Under the pieces are notes generated by a model that saw only the letters and a list, made by a program, of their open reading frames with translations, made no database searches and was not told the origin of the DNA. The position numbers and the translations under genes are program-made. Shown piece after piece: positions 24,524 through 36,468 of a stretch of 64,000 nt of DNA (position 1 is the first letter of the stretch; each line of letters begins with the position of its first letter). The stretch is from Hirudinaria manillensis (Eukaryota; Annelida; Clitellata; Hirudinida; Hirudinidae), in contig CM067531.1 in assembly GCA_034509925.1 (NCBI GenBank), forward strand, positions 2,595,001 to 2,659,000. Direction: 5' to 3'.

Positions 24524-24772
24524 TTTCAAGTTACGTTTAAATATCCTATTAGAATGGCCAATCGAAATTCGCGCTCGGATTATCTCCGTCAACCTAGAAA
24601 ACTAAATGTTTGATAAATGAATAAAGTAAATTACAATTTTTAAATACATTTAATAAATTATTTTTTGAATGTAGCTTTAATATTATTGTTATATTAATTT
24701 AAGGTTGATTACAATTTTAAAGTTTTTAATAATGTTTACGATTGAGCGTTTAAAAGTAAACCGTGCGTGAAG
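24524..24772. promoter_or_regulatory. Divergent promoter region between brambleberry and C3orf18-like genes
   Basis: Only 249 bp separate the two start codons, which point away from each other. The promoters and 5' UTRs of both genes must fit here or overlap the first exons. No TATA box is obvious to me. Confidence 0.6.
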
Positions 24773-25546
24773 ATGGAGAGTCAAAATGAGATAAGTAGGA
24801 GATCCACTGTGACATATCTCACAGACGACGTGGGGCCGTCGCCTCTGACGGTTGATATAATGTCGAACGGCAGCCTATTTACAAATTTTAATCAAACCTT
24901 AGCTACCCCAACTTCTGATGCAATGCGCGACTTTCTCTATGTTTTGATTGGTCTTGGAGTATTCGTCTGTTTGGGAATAGTTTCAGTTGCGGTAAGTTTT
25001 TCTATTTATTTTAATTGCATCAGCTTAGTTCCTATTTTTGGACGTACAGTTTTCATGATTTTCACACATTTCACGATGATTTTTCAAGTAATATTGATAT
25101 TATTTGGCTCAACTGGCCTCGTCAGGTAATAATATGTATAAGAAGAAATCAGTGAGTTGAATGTGCTAATTCAATTTTAGTTGCATGGTAGTTTTGAAGA
25201 CAGCTTTGAATGCTATTTTGTATGTGTCTATAATCTGATACCCTGGTTTACCCCTCAAGTATTTTTTCTAACAGTCCAGAAAACCATACAAAAGTTTATG
25301 TTCAAATTGATTTTTTTAGGTTACGATCCTTTTATAGTTAATTCGTTTGATGATTCCATAACCTTCCATGCCAATGAGACTCCAACTTTAATACAAATAA
25401 TTTTGTACAGTAGAATGGAAAGAATTCGACATCACCTCATGCCGATGTACAGCTTCGAAGCCGCTGACGAAGAACCACATTGGGAAATCGATCTACTCGA
25501 AGATGATAGAGAACAGCAGATTGCTTTAAATGTTCTTAAAACTTAA
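24773..25546 (+). CDS. C3orf18-like single-pass membrane protein
   Basis: Exon 1 (24773-24991, 73 codons) encodes a polar N terminus with N-glycosylation-type NGS and NQT sites. A transmembrane helix follows (about residues 51-73, FLYVLIGLGVFVCLGIVSVA), ending at a GTAAGT donor. The last exon ends at a TAA (25544-25546) and encodes the family's juxtamembrane signature SRMERIRHHLMPMYSFE, then an acidic tail EIDLLEDDRE. This matches the vertebrate C3orf18 pattern of a helix followed by a basic RLEKLRHQLMPMY-type segment. The function is unknown. The junction between the two parts is unresolved: exon 1 ends in phase 0 and the best acceptor (TTGTACAG, 25403-25410) needs phase 2, so a small exon is probably missed in 25.0-25.4 kb. 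An AATAAA lies at 25582-25587. Confidence 0.72.
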
Positions 25547-25581
25547 ATTGTTCTTAAATGGAATTTATAGAACCATCAAAG

Positions 25582-25587
25582 AATAAA
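25582..25587 (+). terminator. Candidate poly(A) signal
   Basis: AATAAA 36 bp after the stop codon of the C3orf18-like gene. Confidence 0.5.
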
Positions 25588-26057
25588 TTTTGAAGTAGAC
25601 CTTCCCATCAGATAAAGATTGTAATTTAGAATCTAATGGCATTGACAGGCAACGTATGAAATTCATTCGAGGCTGAAGTTTCATTCCAACAACCCTTCGG
25701 ATGTTTAGCTGCTGCCAAGATTCATCTTTCTATGAACTGCCTCTCTAATGTCAGCCACATTTTCATGACATCTCCAAAAATTCAAATTTTTCAATTTTAC
25801 ATTTAATTTTGCATAAAACTTTCATACAATAATAAATCAGCTTTCCATTGTAAATCGGAAGTTGCTTGGGGTTTTTAGTTAGAATATTTCCCAGAATTAG
25901 TGAATTTATGCTTTGAAGCTTTTTGAAAAGTTTTGCCTTTCTGTCATACTTTTAATAAAAGAATTTGTGATAGCAAATAATGCACTCTTTGTTTAAACAA
26001 ACTGACTAGATGATCATATCACTGACAATACGGAGACGTGAGAATATAAAATGGCTG

Positions 26058-28425
26058 TCAAATGACCGCCATGCAGAAATCCTTCCTCTGACATAGGTCA
26101 CATCTTAAGTTAACCCAAGTATTTTCTTGCGGTTTGTAGTTCTCGACAGAGCACGAACGTTGTCCTTGGGTCCTCTGGGTATTTTCACCCCCTAATACAA
26201 ACAATTCTCCCCCCATTGCGACCATGCCCAAGCCACTCCTCGGGAGAAACATCGAGGCGATGTATTCCCATCTGTCCTGAAAAGATGGAAAACTCAAGTT
26301 AAATTGTGAATCCACCTTTGCCAAGCCGACGAAGTTTGTACCTCGTCGATGGAATATTTTTCGACAGAAATGAGTGGCGTTTCGTGGATGCCCCCGGCCA
26401 CGTAAATTGAATTGTTCAGCTCGGAAATGCCGAACTTGGCTCTCGGTTCGTGCAAGTTGGCGATTCCGTCGAAAGTTTCCGTGACCGGGTTGAAAACGAG
26501 GCATTGGTCTTCCGTCTTAGAATATTGGTTGATGCCTCCGACTATGTATATCAGGCCTGAAAATTAAAAATTGGCATTAATACACTTAATTACCATGAAA
26601 TGATTCTTCAACGGAGCAGAGACTGAGCAGTATTTGCATTCCACCATCATTTAGTGATAAGGGATTTAATTTTTCATATCAACACTAAATACATAAATCT
26701 GCACTACAGGAATATGATATACAACTCTTCATCCAAAAATGAAATCTTACCATTGACAAACACAACCCCCATAGCATAACAAGCATTGAAAGTGTCAGGC
26801 ATGCAAACTGATGGTTGCCAGGTATTGGTCCAACAGTCAAATATGTCTATCTTTTTCTCTATGGTAGCGCCATCTATGAGACCTCCGAATATGTAGATCA
26901 GATTTGCTACCGAACAGGCCGAAGCCCAAACTCTAGGAGTGGTCATAGATGGCAGGTAACTACAGCTGGAGTCACCCTCTTCCCAACATTCTACGCTGTT
27001 GAGCATGATCGAATTATCCTCACCTCCGAATACAAAAACCTTCTTGTCCACTACGGCCATGCAATGCCCGCTCCTAGCTTCGTTCAACTTGGTACTCTGG
27101 AGGCTGAGTTGGCCCGTGGTCTTTAGCTGGTTAGAATCAAAGTACATGATGGTGTTTAAAGTGCTGTCATCCGACCATATTTCGGGGATGTGACCTCCGA
27201 TGACATAAGCCGTTTTCTTGATGCACTTTCTGAAAACATATTTTTCGGACAACATGTTCCTCTGCACAGATGATAACTGCTGTCCTTTTGGAAAGGATAC
27301 TTTGGATATGTATCTCCCTAAAAACACTTTAAGCCACTTGTCTTGGCAATTTTCTATAAAGTTTTCAAGAAACTTCTGTGAAAGTAGAGGGATTCTAATC
27401 GTATCCATGACTTCTGTGAAATGCTTCCTTCTGCCTATGTCTGACAGAATCCATTTTATGGCTGCTTCAAAGACCTATGAATGCAAAGTTCATCACTTTA
27501 TAAATGATAAAATAATTATGAGAGTAATTGATTTAATAATCAAAGTAATTGATACAATAATTAAAGAAATACATAATTGTTATAATGAGTGTAAGAGACA
27601 TATAATTGGTATAATAATTAAAAGATACATGTATAATTTTCTAGGGGTTAAGCAGATGTTGAATAGAGATTGGGGAGTGACTGGGTAGAAGTTGTGCGAA
27701 TGAGTCAAGAATACTTGCTGCTCGGATTCCACGTGAAGATCGCTGTTTGATAAATATTCAACCAATGAACTTGCTGACAACTCTATAAATTCTTCATTTT
27801 TAACCACATCCAAAAACTTCAAATTCCTGAAATTATCTGCATTCTCTTCTAAAATTTTGCAATTCATCTGCTTGGCTAAGCTGTGAATACCTAAACATTT
27901 AAGAAAAATACAATAATTGCAAGACATGAATTAAGAAGTAGATAAATAGCTGTAGTTATTTTACAAACCAATAATATTGGCTGGATCAAAGTTTAGTCTT
28001 AAGAATTTGCAGCATTCTGAAACAATAAATGAAAGTCCCAAGAAATCTGCTGCTATTAAAAGATCTTGGACAACCTCTTCTGTTATGGAAAGCATCCCTA
28101 CAAATGCAGTTGAAAAAATTGATTGGTTAATAATTTTATGATAGGAATGTGACAGCATACCTGAATAAATAAATTTGATAATGATCTTCATGATAATTGA
28201 GTCAACGTTTGACAACAAGACAACATCAGTTGTTGTGCTGGAAGATTCATATTCAAATTTTGACTTGAAGAACGATGATGTTGAACACAGAATAACTTTG
28301 TGTGCCCCAATCATTTGGTCATTCTTACACGAAATGTAAACATCGAAATATTGTTCCCTTTCTAAAATTTCAGAAAGATTGTCAAAAAAATGATTCCTGT
28401 ATTCTGTTACGAGACTATTTGGCAT
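26058..28425 (-). CDS. BTB-BACK-Kelch (KLHL-family) protein
   Basis: Six exons in agreeing phases give 575 codons: 28161-28425, 27969-28097, 27715-27890, 26751-27474, 26342-26556, 26058-26276. The BTB domain occupies about residues 15-125, with the typical FDVYISCKNDQMIGAHKVIL. A BACK domain follows (about 130-240), including FLGLSFIVSECCKFL. Kelch blades begin near residue 285 and show double-glycine motifs (YVIGGHIPE, FVFGGED, IYIFGGL, IYIVGG, IYVAGG, FVLGGE), so about six blades form a propeller. Length is normal for KLHL proteins. These usually serve as substrate adaptors of CUL3 ubiquitin ligases. I cannot assign an orthology group, and sequence divergence looks high. Exons 1 and 2 are separated by an unusual 63-bp intron. 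Confidence 0.9.
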
Positions 28426-30385
28426 TTTTAAAAACGATGTAATTTCAAACGCAGCTTGAGGCAGGTTTGTTTACCTGTCAGGGTTTTAAAAGTAGTCAAA
28501 AATATTTCTTACTAATCTCCCAAAACTCCCTAGAATTTCTCGAAAATTTCCTAAAGTGAAATTTGGTTAATTTACGCATATTTAAATATTATAAAGCATC
28601 AGTAGAATCATACCAGAATCCAAAGAATTTCGTAATTTCTGATACGGACGCTTCGACCACTTCCAGAAAAATCGAGATGTAGACATTCAACGCAGAACAC
28701 AAACAAGTACTTCACGTCAGATCCCTCGAAGACTTGCAATACTGGGTACCGATACCGGAGACGAAGTAAAATTACTTTTTTTAAGAAATTTCACAAGCAC
28801 TGGTACCCGTGCGCAGAGCAATGACGCCTAAGGTCTTGGCTGACCATAGTAACGGGTTACAAGTATTAGTACTTGCAGTGAGCACCAAGTGATGGAAGGC
28901 TTGGAAACAGCGTACTGACTACAAGTCTGGTCCCCCGAAATTTGATTTTTAAATTCATCAACACCAGTTTGCTAACTTCAGCGGCATTTTGTTATTTACA
29001 AAATCCCCCTGCTAAATAAATAAGAAATGTGAAAATTGTAAGCAAAATTCCACGTCATCATTGAAGGCATCATAATCAAGCCAAATACAACAACAACGAT
29101 GACAATGAATGAACAGCAAGAGAAATAAAAACCAAAATAATAAGATAATTATCTAAAGTGGAGATTCAAAAGATTATCGAAGAACGGCACAACCCCTACC
29201 AGCTTTCACCAAGTAAAAAAAAAACTAAGCGATCAAGATAGAAAGAACAAAATGTGAATGAAAACAAAGCAAAGGAAGATAACATATGGTGAGGTACAAA
29301 AGCTCCAGGAAAATTTCAACGTGAATCCAACAATTGATAACTTGTCAACAAAAGGCACACGAGACTTTAAATTAAACTGAAACTTAACAACAGAGTAAAA
29401 CGAGGAATTAATAAACAAAGTTTTTTGTTTTTTTAACCTGATTAACTAGACCGACTACTTTCAATAACAAAAATAAAATGGTGGTGATTGCAATGTCTCA
29501 AAAGCAGATGATCTTAAAAAGGAGAATCGAGACGAGGAGGACAAAGACGATGAATCGATTGCAGAGTTCTTAAGAGTCTCTAAAAGCGAGGAGGCAAAGC
29601 TTGTTATGGACAGAAGATCCAATTAAGAACTGGGAATGACCCTCGATTATAAAGATATCAGGCAATATTGAGATTAAATATTAAAAATATTTAAAAAAAA
29701 AGAAGAAAAGATGCATGATTCAAAGCTTAGCATCACACTCCTATGAAAGCCACAGCAAAGGAATCTATGAATCTGAGCTTTAAAAATGTCATGAACTACG
29801 TATCGTTAATGTGAGCTAAAAATTGGCAGCACTATAAAACCTGAACTGCAAAGTCGTTTGAAGAATTTAATAGTAATATTAATGATGATGATGTAAATTA
29901 TTAAATTAATTAGTAAATTAAATTAAATTAGTAAATTATTATAATTGCAAACAGGCTGAAATCAATAGGAATTTATTATCCATTGATTGACAATCAACCA
30001 AATAATGGTGACATCATCATCTCGAGATGTAATGATAAAGGAAGCAACAGTTAAATGTGAGCCTTGCGTGAAAATAATAAAATCATAATTTTTGCTTCAG
30101 AAAAACAAAACTAAAAAAAAAACTGGCCGGCAAAATTCTGGCAACGAATACAAAGTTTATTTCTAGTTTTTTTTTTTCAAGGATATCAAGTCGAGAAATT
30201 ACGAGAAAATGAAAAAAAAAACAACAAAACAAAATAAAAATAAAGTAAAAATAAAAATAAATTCTCCATGATATAAATATTAATCAGAAGCGTCACCAAA
30301 CGAGTCGGTCGGACTGTGGCGCTCTCTTGAATCCCAGCAGACCTGCAAAGTCGGCGATCAATACTGGACGGTCGGGCGCCTCTCT
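28426..30385. other. Intergenic region between the Kelch gene and the receptor gene
   Basis: AT-rich, without a recognisable gene. It holds the upstream region of the Kelch gene (right of 28425) and the 3' UTR of the receptor gene (left of 30386). A short segment at about 30291-30341, behind a TTTGCAG on the minus strand, is open to a TGA and could be an alternative last exon; support is weak. Confidence 0.5.
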
Positions 30386-31968
30386 CTAATATCTGTAATT
30401 AGAATCCAACGCGAAGGCCCCCATCGGGGAAGTTGCCCTCGACCCCGTAGCGCTCTTGACCTTCGTCCTGACGACCTGCAGCATGACCAGCTTCCTCGAT
30501 CCGAACTTGTCCGCCAGCGCCACCACCGTCCGTTTGTTGTTGCTGAGGAGCACTCGGAAGACGTCGACCCCGGTCTGGATCGAGGTCATGGCGCCCCCGT
30601 CCTCCACCCTCCACAGCCTGATGGTGTTGTCGCGCGAGCCGGACACGACAAGTTCGTTGTCATTGGAGATCGTGCAGCACCAAACCTGGTGTGTCAGGTA
30701 AAACGGTTGTTTGTAATTAACAGGAAAATAGAAATAATTAAACGTTCTGAGAAAATGAACAAGTTTTTATAATAATGCAAATAATAATAAAAATAACAGT
30801 AAATAATAGGAAAATAGAATTAATAAATGCTTTGAGAAAGTTTTTATAATGTTGCAAGCCTCATCTTGCAATCTCCAGCTTCCATCATCATCATCATCAT
30901 CACCACCACCACCATCATCATTATTATTATCATCACCATCAGCACCTCATCCTGGTGTCCTAGGAGAGTCCTGACGAGTCTTTCGTTCTCCATGTTCCAG
31001 ATCTTGAGTGTTCCGTCAGCAGACGAGGACACAAGGTACTGACTGTCCTTGGAGAGGCACAGGCAGGTCACCTCGCCCCTGTGTGCAGATTCCACGACGT
31101 TGCTGGTGACGGATGACGGAGTCACCAGCTGCCTCAGGGCTCTTCCTGTCCTGAGACTCCAGATGACCATCTCACCTATGTAGGCATTTAGGGATTTGGT
31201 TTATTAATATTTATTTTATGTTAATAATAAACCTTTCTTAATGATCAGCTGGTAAATGGAGGAATTGTTAAACATTCGTTTGAACATTCATAGAATGCAG
31301 TGTTAACCATAAACTTAAATGACTGTGGAATGCTTCTCATATGAGATGTATTGAAACTGATGGTGTAGGTTATATGTGATGATGTGGATTTTAACCTCTG
31401 GGTGTAGGTCAGGGTTAGGGCAGCATGGGTTGTGGTGTGGAAAATATGATATTCAAAAAGTCAGCCATCATAAAATTAATTTAGCTAATTCATTACACAA
31501 CTACTATGTATAAAAATTTTATTAACCAAGACGAGATGAGGTAATAACAACTTACCGATTCTAGTTCCAGTCACTGCTTCCTGGTTTTCCAACATGGCCG
31601 TGACTTCCACCTGAGCATTGAAGCTGACCACGTTCGGAGGCAGACGATCGTAGTCCGTCACCGTCAGGTCAAAGGTCACGTAGTTGGCAGAACCGTCCGA
31701 AGAGTTCTGGGCTCCAGCCAGGATGTACCTGGTTGAAGATTTCGATTGAAGATTCGATTGAACTTGGTTGACAAAACAAGTTCTTGCCAAAGAGGCACAA
31801 CAAGGAAATAGTTTATAACGGACCAGAAGTAGAATTTATTGTGAGCAACACGTGTACAGCAAATAATGAGATCATTGTCGTTGTTAAATCGTGCATTTCA
31901 ATGCATATGCAAGCCATCTGTCACTTTATAGGAAGAAAAAATGATGATGATAATGATCCTACTAATAA

Positions 31969-32037
<69 letters not shown>

Positions 32038-32548
32038 CAAGAGTTTTTAAATTTTTTAAATAGCTCATCTGCATTAACCAGTCAGTCATCGTTATATTAT
32101 AACCTGTTATCCTTAGAGAGTGTGATGAAAGAGAGGGGATCGTCATAGGAACCCACGAACGCGGGCCACGAGATGGTCCTGATGGGCTCGTTGCCCAGGA
32201 TGTCCCAGATGACGATGGTCGTCCCTCGGCCCATCTTTTCGGCCCTCCCGAGTACCATGCGGTCCCCATCGTTCATCAGGCAGCTGGCAGTGCAGAATTC
32301 ATTGTTTCTCATCTCCATTGGTTTGCCGGTGTTGAAATCCCATATCTGGTACGGATTTTGGGAGAGAGCGAGGAAGCTCGATTAAGGTGAGTTATACGCT
32401 TTGTTAATTAATAAATAAATTAATTAATAATCTAATGTTTTAGTTTTATCATGTAGTTAATTTGGAGTAATTAAAAAATCAATTGTTGCACATAAATTCA
32501 ACAAAATAAATAATGATCAGACCTCAAGCAAAAGAACCAACCAGCAAC

Positions 32549-32584
<36 letters not shown>

Positions 32585-35500
32585 CCTGCAGTCTCCTATA
32601 ATTTCCAGGTGGAAGTGGAGTAGCAGGATACCCTCCTCTTGACATGCTGGCTGTCGATTGGTCTGCCACCTGCCCAATCAGGAGCGTGTCGCCATTTGCC
32701 AGGTGGAGATCGGTCGAGCTGAGATCGTCTCCGTGCATGATGCGAATCAATTCACCTGTCTGGAAAACAAACAAATATTTAAGACTTGGAAAGCCAGCAA
32801 CAATTCACTGAATGATTAATAAATCATTCATTATGCGACTAATACATTATTCATGGATAAGCACTTGGTGACAACATTATTATTATGTTAATCAAGCTGA
32901 ATGAACATCATCATTCGAATAGCTATAACAGGTGATGAAACACCTGGAAGGCTCCGCCCGTGACTCACCTTCATGTCCCAAATTTGCGGCGGACCGTGAA
33001 TCGACCCCGTGACCACGTATCTGCCGTTGGTCGTCAGTTGGACGCAGTCGACCCTGATTTCCTCGGGAGACATGAGATTGGGTTGTTGGTGTTGCAAGGT
33101 GCTCGCTCCGGACGAGCCGAGGGAAAAGTTGTGCTGAAAGGTTTGCTGGTGCTGCTGGTGCTGTTGTTGCTGTTGTTGGAAGAGCTGCTGCTGTTGCTGT
33201 AACTGTTGTAGCTGACGCTGTTGGATCAGAAACTGTTGTTGTTGCTGACTCATGAATTGTTGATGCTGTTGTTGTGGAGGTGGTGGCAGGGGAGGAAGGA
33301 AAACATCTTGTTGCTGGTTGAACTGGTTGTAATTGTTGTAGTTGAGCGACATGTTCCTCATGTGGTACTGACCGCCGTCGGTGAAATGGACGGGAGCAGG
33401 ACTGAGTCTCTGATTGGCCGAGCCGTACGAGAAGCCCCCTTCGTCGAAACTGTAACCATAGTTACCGGGCATCGTCCTTCCGCCTCCGGAGGCGGAGAAA
33501 GCCTCGGTGGTGTCGTAAATGTTCGCGGTCCTGCCGGACTTCACGGTGCCGAAATCCCCCTCGGCAAAGTCTGTTTGATTCCCTCTGTTGATGGTTCCAG
33601 AAAACTCCACGGCACCGTTCTTAGCTCCTCGAGCTGTCGAAACTTCGTCCGAAGTCGTCTTAACTTTGCTTTCAGTGGCGACTTTGGAAGTGAACTGCGA
33701 GTTGCTGAAGGTGGTCGACGTCTTGATCGGGTTGGCAGACTCGATGGTATAACCATCGGCACCGCCACCACTGCCTCCACCTCCACCACTGGCACTGATA
33801 CCAGTCATGCTCATGTCCTTGGTGACGACAGGTTGGTAGGGATTCGAAGTTATCTTGAGGACGCCACTCGAGCCAGATTTGAACAAGCCCGGTTTGAGTT
33901 TGTAAGCTGCCCACATGATGGAACTCGCAGCCACCAGACAACCTATCATGGCCCCGGCCGTGCCGGCAGCCCGCGGCGCGCTTTCGGCCCCCCCGGGTGG
34001 AACGGCGGCAGCAAAAACTGCGGCCGTCTGCGGAGGACCCTCCTCGGGATCGGTGATCAAAGTCTCCGAACTCCATATGATTCCGCCTCCTTCGTCATCG
34101 TCGTCATCATCGCCAAACTCGGTGGAAGGTGTCGAATCCAGGTCGTCGATTCTGGGGTAAATTGCATAATAATTACAATAATTAACCAAGTCACAATAAT
34201 TAATCGAATTATAATAATTAATTAAATCAGTTCAAGATCAGCCTAAACATGGACTATTAGTTCTCAGCTTGTTGTGCAATACTTAACATATTATATTAAT
34301 ATTACCAGATGCAAGAACGTGCTGCCCTCAAAAACCATCATCCCTTTGGCTTGGAGCACCTGTTTTTCCAACATGCTACAGAGACATGAACCTCCATCCT
34401 CACCCCACCCCCCCCACCTGAGGAGAGACACTTTGGCAGGTGCCAAAAGCAACTCACGGTCGGGCGACTACAAACGGATGACTCGCTTGAAGGGTGTCGC
34501 CGCGTGTCAAAATCTTCGTCTTTCCCGTCAGTCCGTCGTCAATGATTCGATGGGAATTCAGGAAAACGCCTTCGGTGAAAAAAACATAATTATAATGTCA
34601 TAATTACTATTTAGTAACACAACATATTATGAATAAATAATTAATTATAAATTATATAAATTAATTATAAAAATATTTTATATAAATACTACTGAAACTC
34701 GTAACTAACCAGCTGATCATTGATAAAGTATTAACCAATGGCAATGCTAATAACAACAACAATAATAATAATAATAACAATAATAATGATGACAATAGTA
34801 ATAATAATAATAATAACGATAATTTATTAACTTTTAAAATCTGATTATCACATCTGACCTGCAATGATCCCATCAAATGGATTGATGACTTTATGTGATA
34901 TCGTCTCAACGTTTCCTCCAATTTTCAACACGTTCATGTTGTCAAACGTACTCGAACCGGAGGCGGGAACTAAAAGCAGACGGAAAGGACAGACATAAAA
35001 ATGTACTATTGATTGATCGAATGATAGATTGATCGATTGATCGATTGATAGATTGATCGATTGATCAAATGATTGATTGTTACAACAGCCTAAATGCTAA
35101 CGAGGACCTATAACGACTCAATCAAGATAATTAGATAATTGGAGCAAATAAATTGGATGCATGGCTTCTCCATATTGAAGATCAAATACATTTCAAATAC
35201 ATACATTTCTTGGCTTTTTAAAAGATTCAAGCAATTTTACGGACAATATTTTCTCGAGAAAAATTTCAAAGCGAGCATTGGAAATGATTAATATTCATGA
35301 AGAAATTATAATTTTTAATGAGCAACCCACCGGTCATGTCTTGAATCGAGAGGTCGTCAACTCTGAGGGTGGCGGAACCACCGCTTCTCTTGAAGGCAAC
35401 CGAGTGGTAGGATCCGTCGTTGAACTGCTTTCTTTCCTCCACCAACGTCTTCACTCCATCGCCAACGTTGTAATCCACCACCACGTTTCCCTTATCCTGG

Positions 35501-36429
35501 ATTAATGGATCAATGATAATCATAATCATAATCATAATTGCAAATCTTTATATGCAGAAACAAACATCTTTTAAATTGAATTAAGGCATCTGCTTAATTC
35601 CCAGATCCAGTTGCTTTAATAATACTGATCTTGTTCTTCTTATTGTTATAATAATTATTATTATATAATTATTATACTTATAATAATATAATTATAATTA
35701 TTATACTTAATATAATTATAATTATTATACTTATAATAATTATAATTATTATACTTATAATAATATAATATACTTATAATTATTATACTTATAATAATTA
35801 TACTTTATACTTATAATAATTATACTTTATACTTATAATAATTATAATTATTATGTAATAATAATAATTATTATTATTAGTAAACGTATTATTACTTCGT
35901 ATAAATTCTATGTATAATTATAATAATAATTATTATTATTATAATGTCACATCATACAACGGAGTGATGGGCTCCATTATTATGACATTATTACTATGAC
36001 TATTATTATCATTACATTCATCCTCTTCACAATCTTCATTCCATGCACGATCCATCCATCGGTCCTAACGAACCATTCTGGCTTCGATGAAGTCCTCCGA
36101 GTTGATCCCGTCGACTCTCACCAGAGTTCCGTTCTCTCTCCAAGTCATGAAACCGAACGCCAGTTCATCCTTCGACGTGGTCGCGGACGGTTCGAAGCGG
36201 TGGATGGCGACCCCCGAACCTCCCTGCATCCCGAACCTGAAGCCCTCGGGTTCTGCGAAGGGCGTAAAACATTAAAAAGGGACGTTCGGTCATTTCATTG
36301 AAAGGAGTTGAAGTAGTTGTTAATGTTGTCAATAACTACTGTTACTATCATCACTGCCTCTGATATCACAATGATCATCATTATCATCACCACCACCACC
36401 ACCACCACCACCACCACCATCACCATCAC

Positions 36430-36468
<39 letters not shown>

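Larger units (their letters stand above)
30386..32759 (-). other. Exons 32-36: cytoplasmic WD40 beta-propeller
   Basis: Exons 32586-32759, 32104-32345, 31556-31728, 30946-31175 and 30386-30685, plus the end of exon 31. Blade signatures are clear: VVTGSIHGPPQIWDMK, LLIGQVADQ then RLQIWDFNTG, TTIVIWDILGNEPIR, YILAGAQNSSDG, EAVTGTRIGEMVIWSLRTG, YLVSSSADGTLKIWNME, LVVSGSRDNTIRLWRVEDG, plus a degenerate last blade. This makes seven or eight blades. The last four carry textbook GH...WD spacing, so the domain is unlikely to be a chance match. The stop TAG is at 30386-30388. Confidence 0.9.

Noticed and set aside
29476..29580. Small plus-strand ORF starting MVVIAMSQKQ
   Set aside because: 32 codons, Arg/Thr-rich, no conservation clue or splice context.
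30291..30341. Alternative last exon of the receptor (GLLGFKRAPQSDRLVW)
   Set aside because: It follows a plausible acceptor, but no donor before the TAG at 30386 fits, so it is treated as 3' UTR.
33221..34225. 334-codon plus-strand open frame
   Set aside because: It lies opposite exon 31 of the receptor. The minus strand has a transmembrane helix, low-complexity linker and WD40 text, so the plus frame is a shadow.
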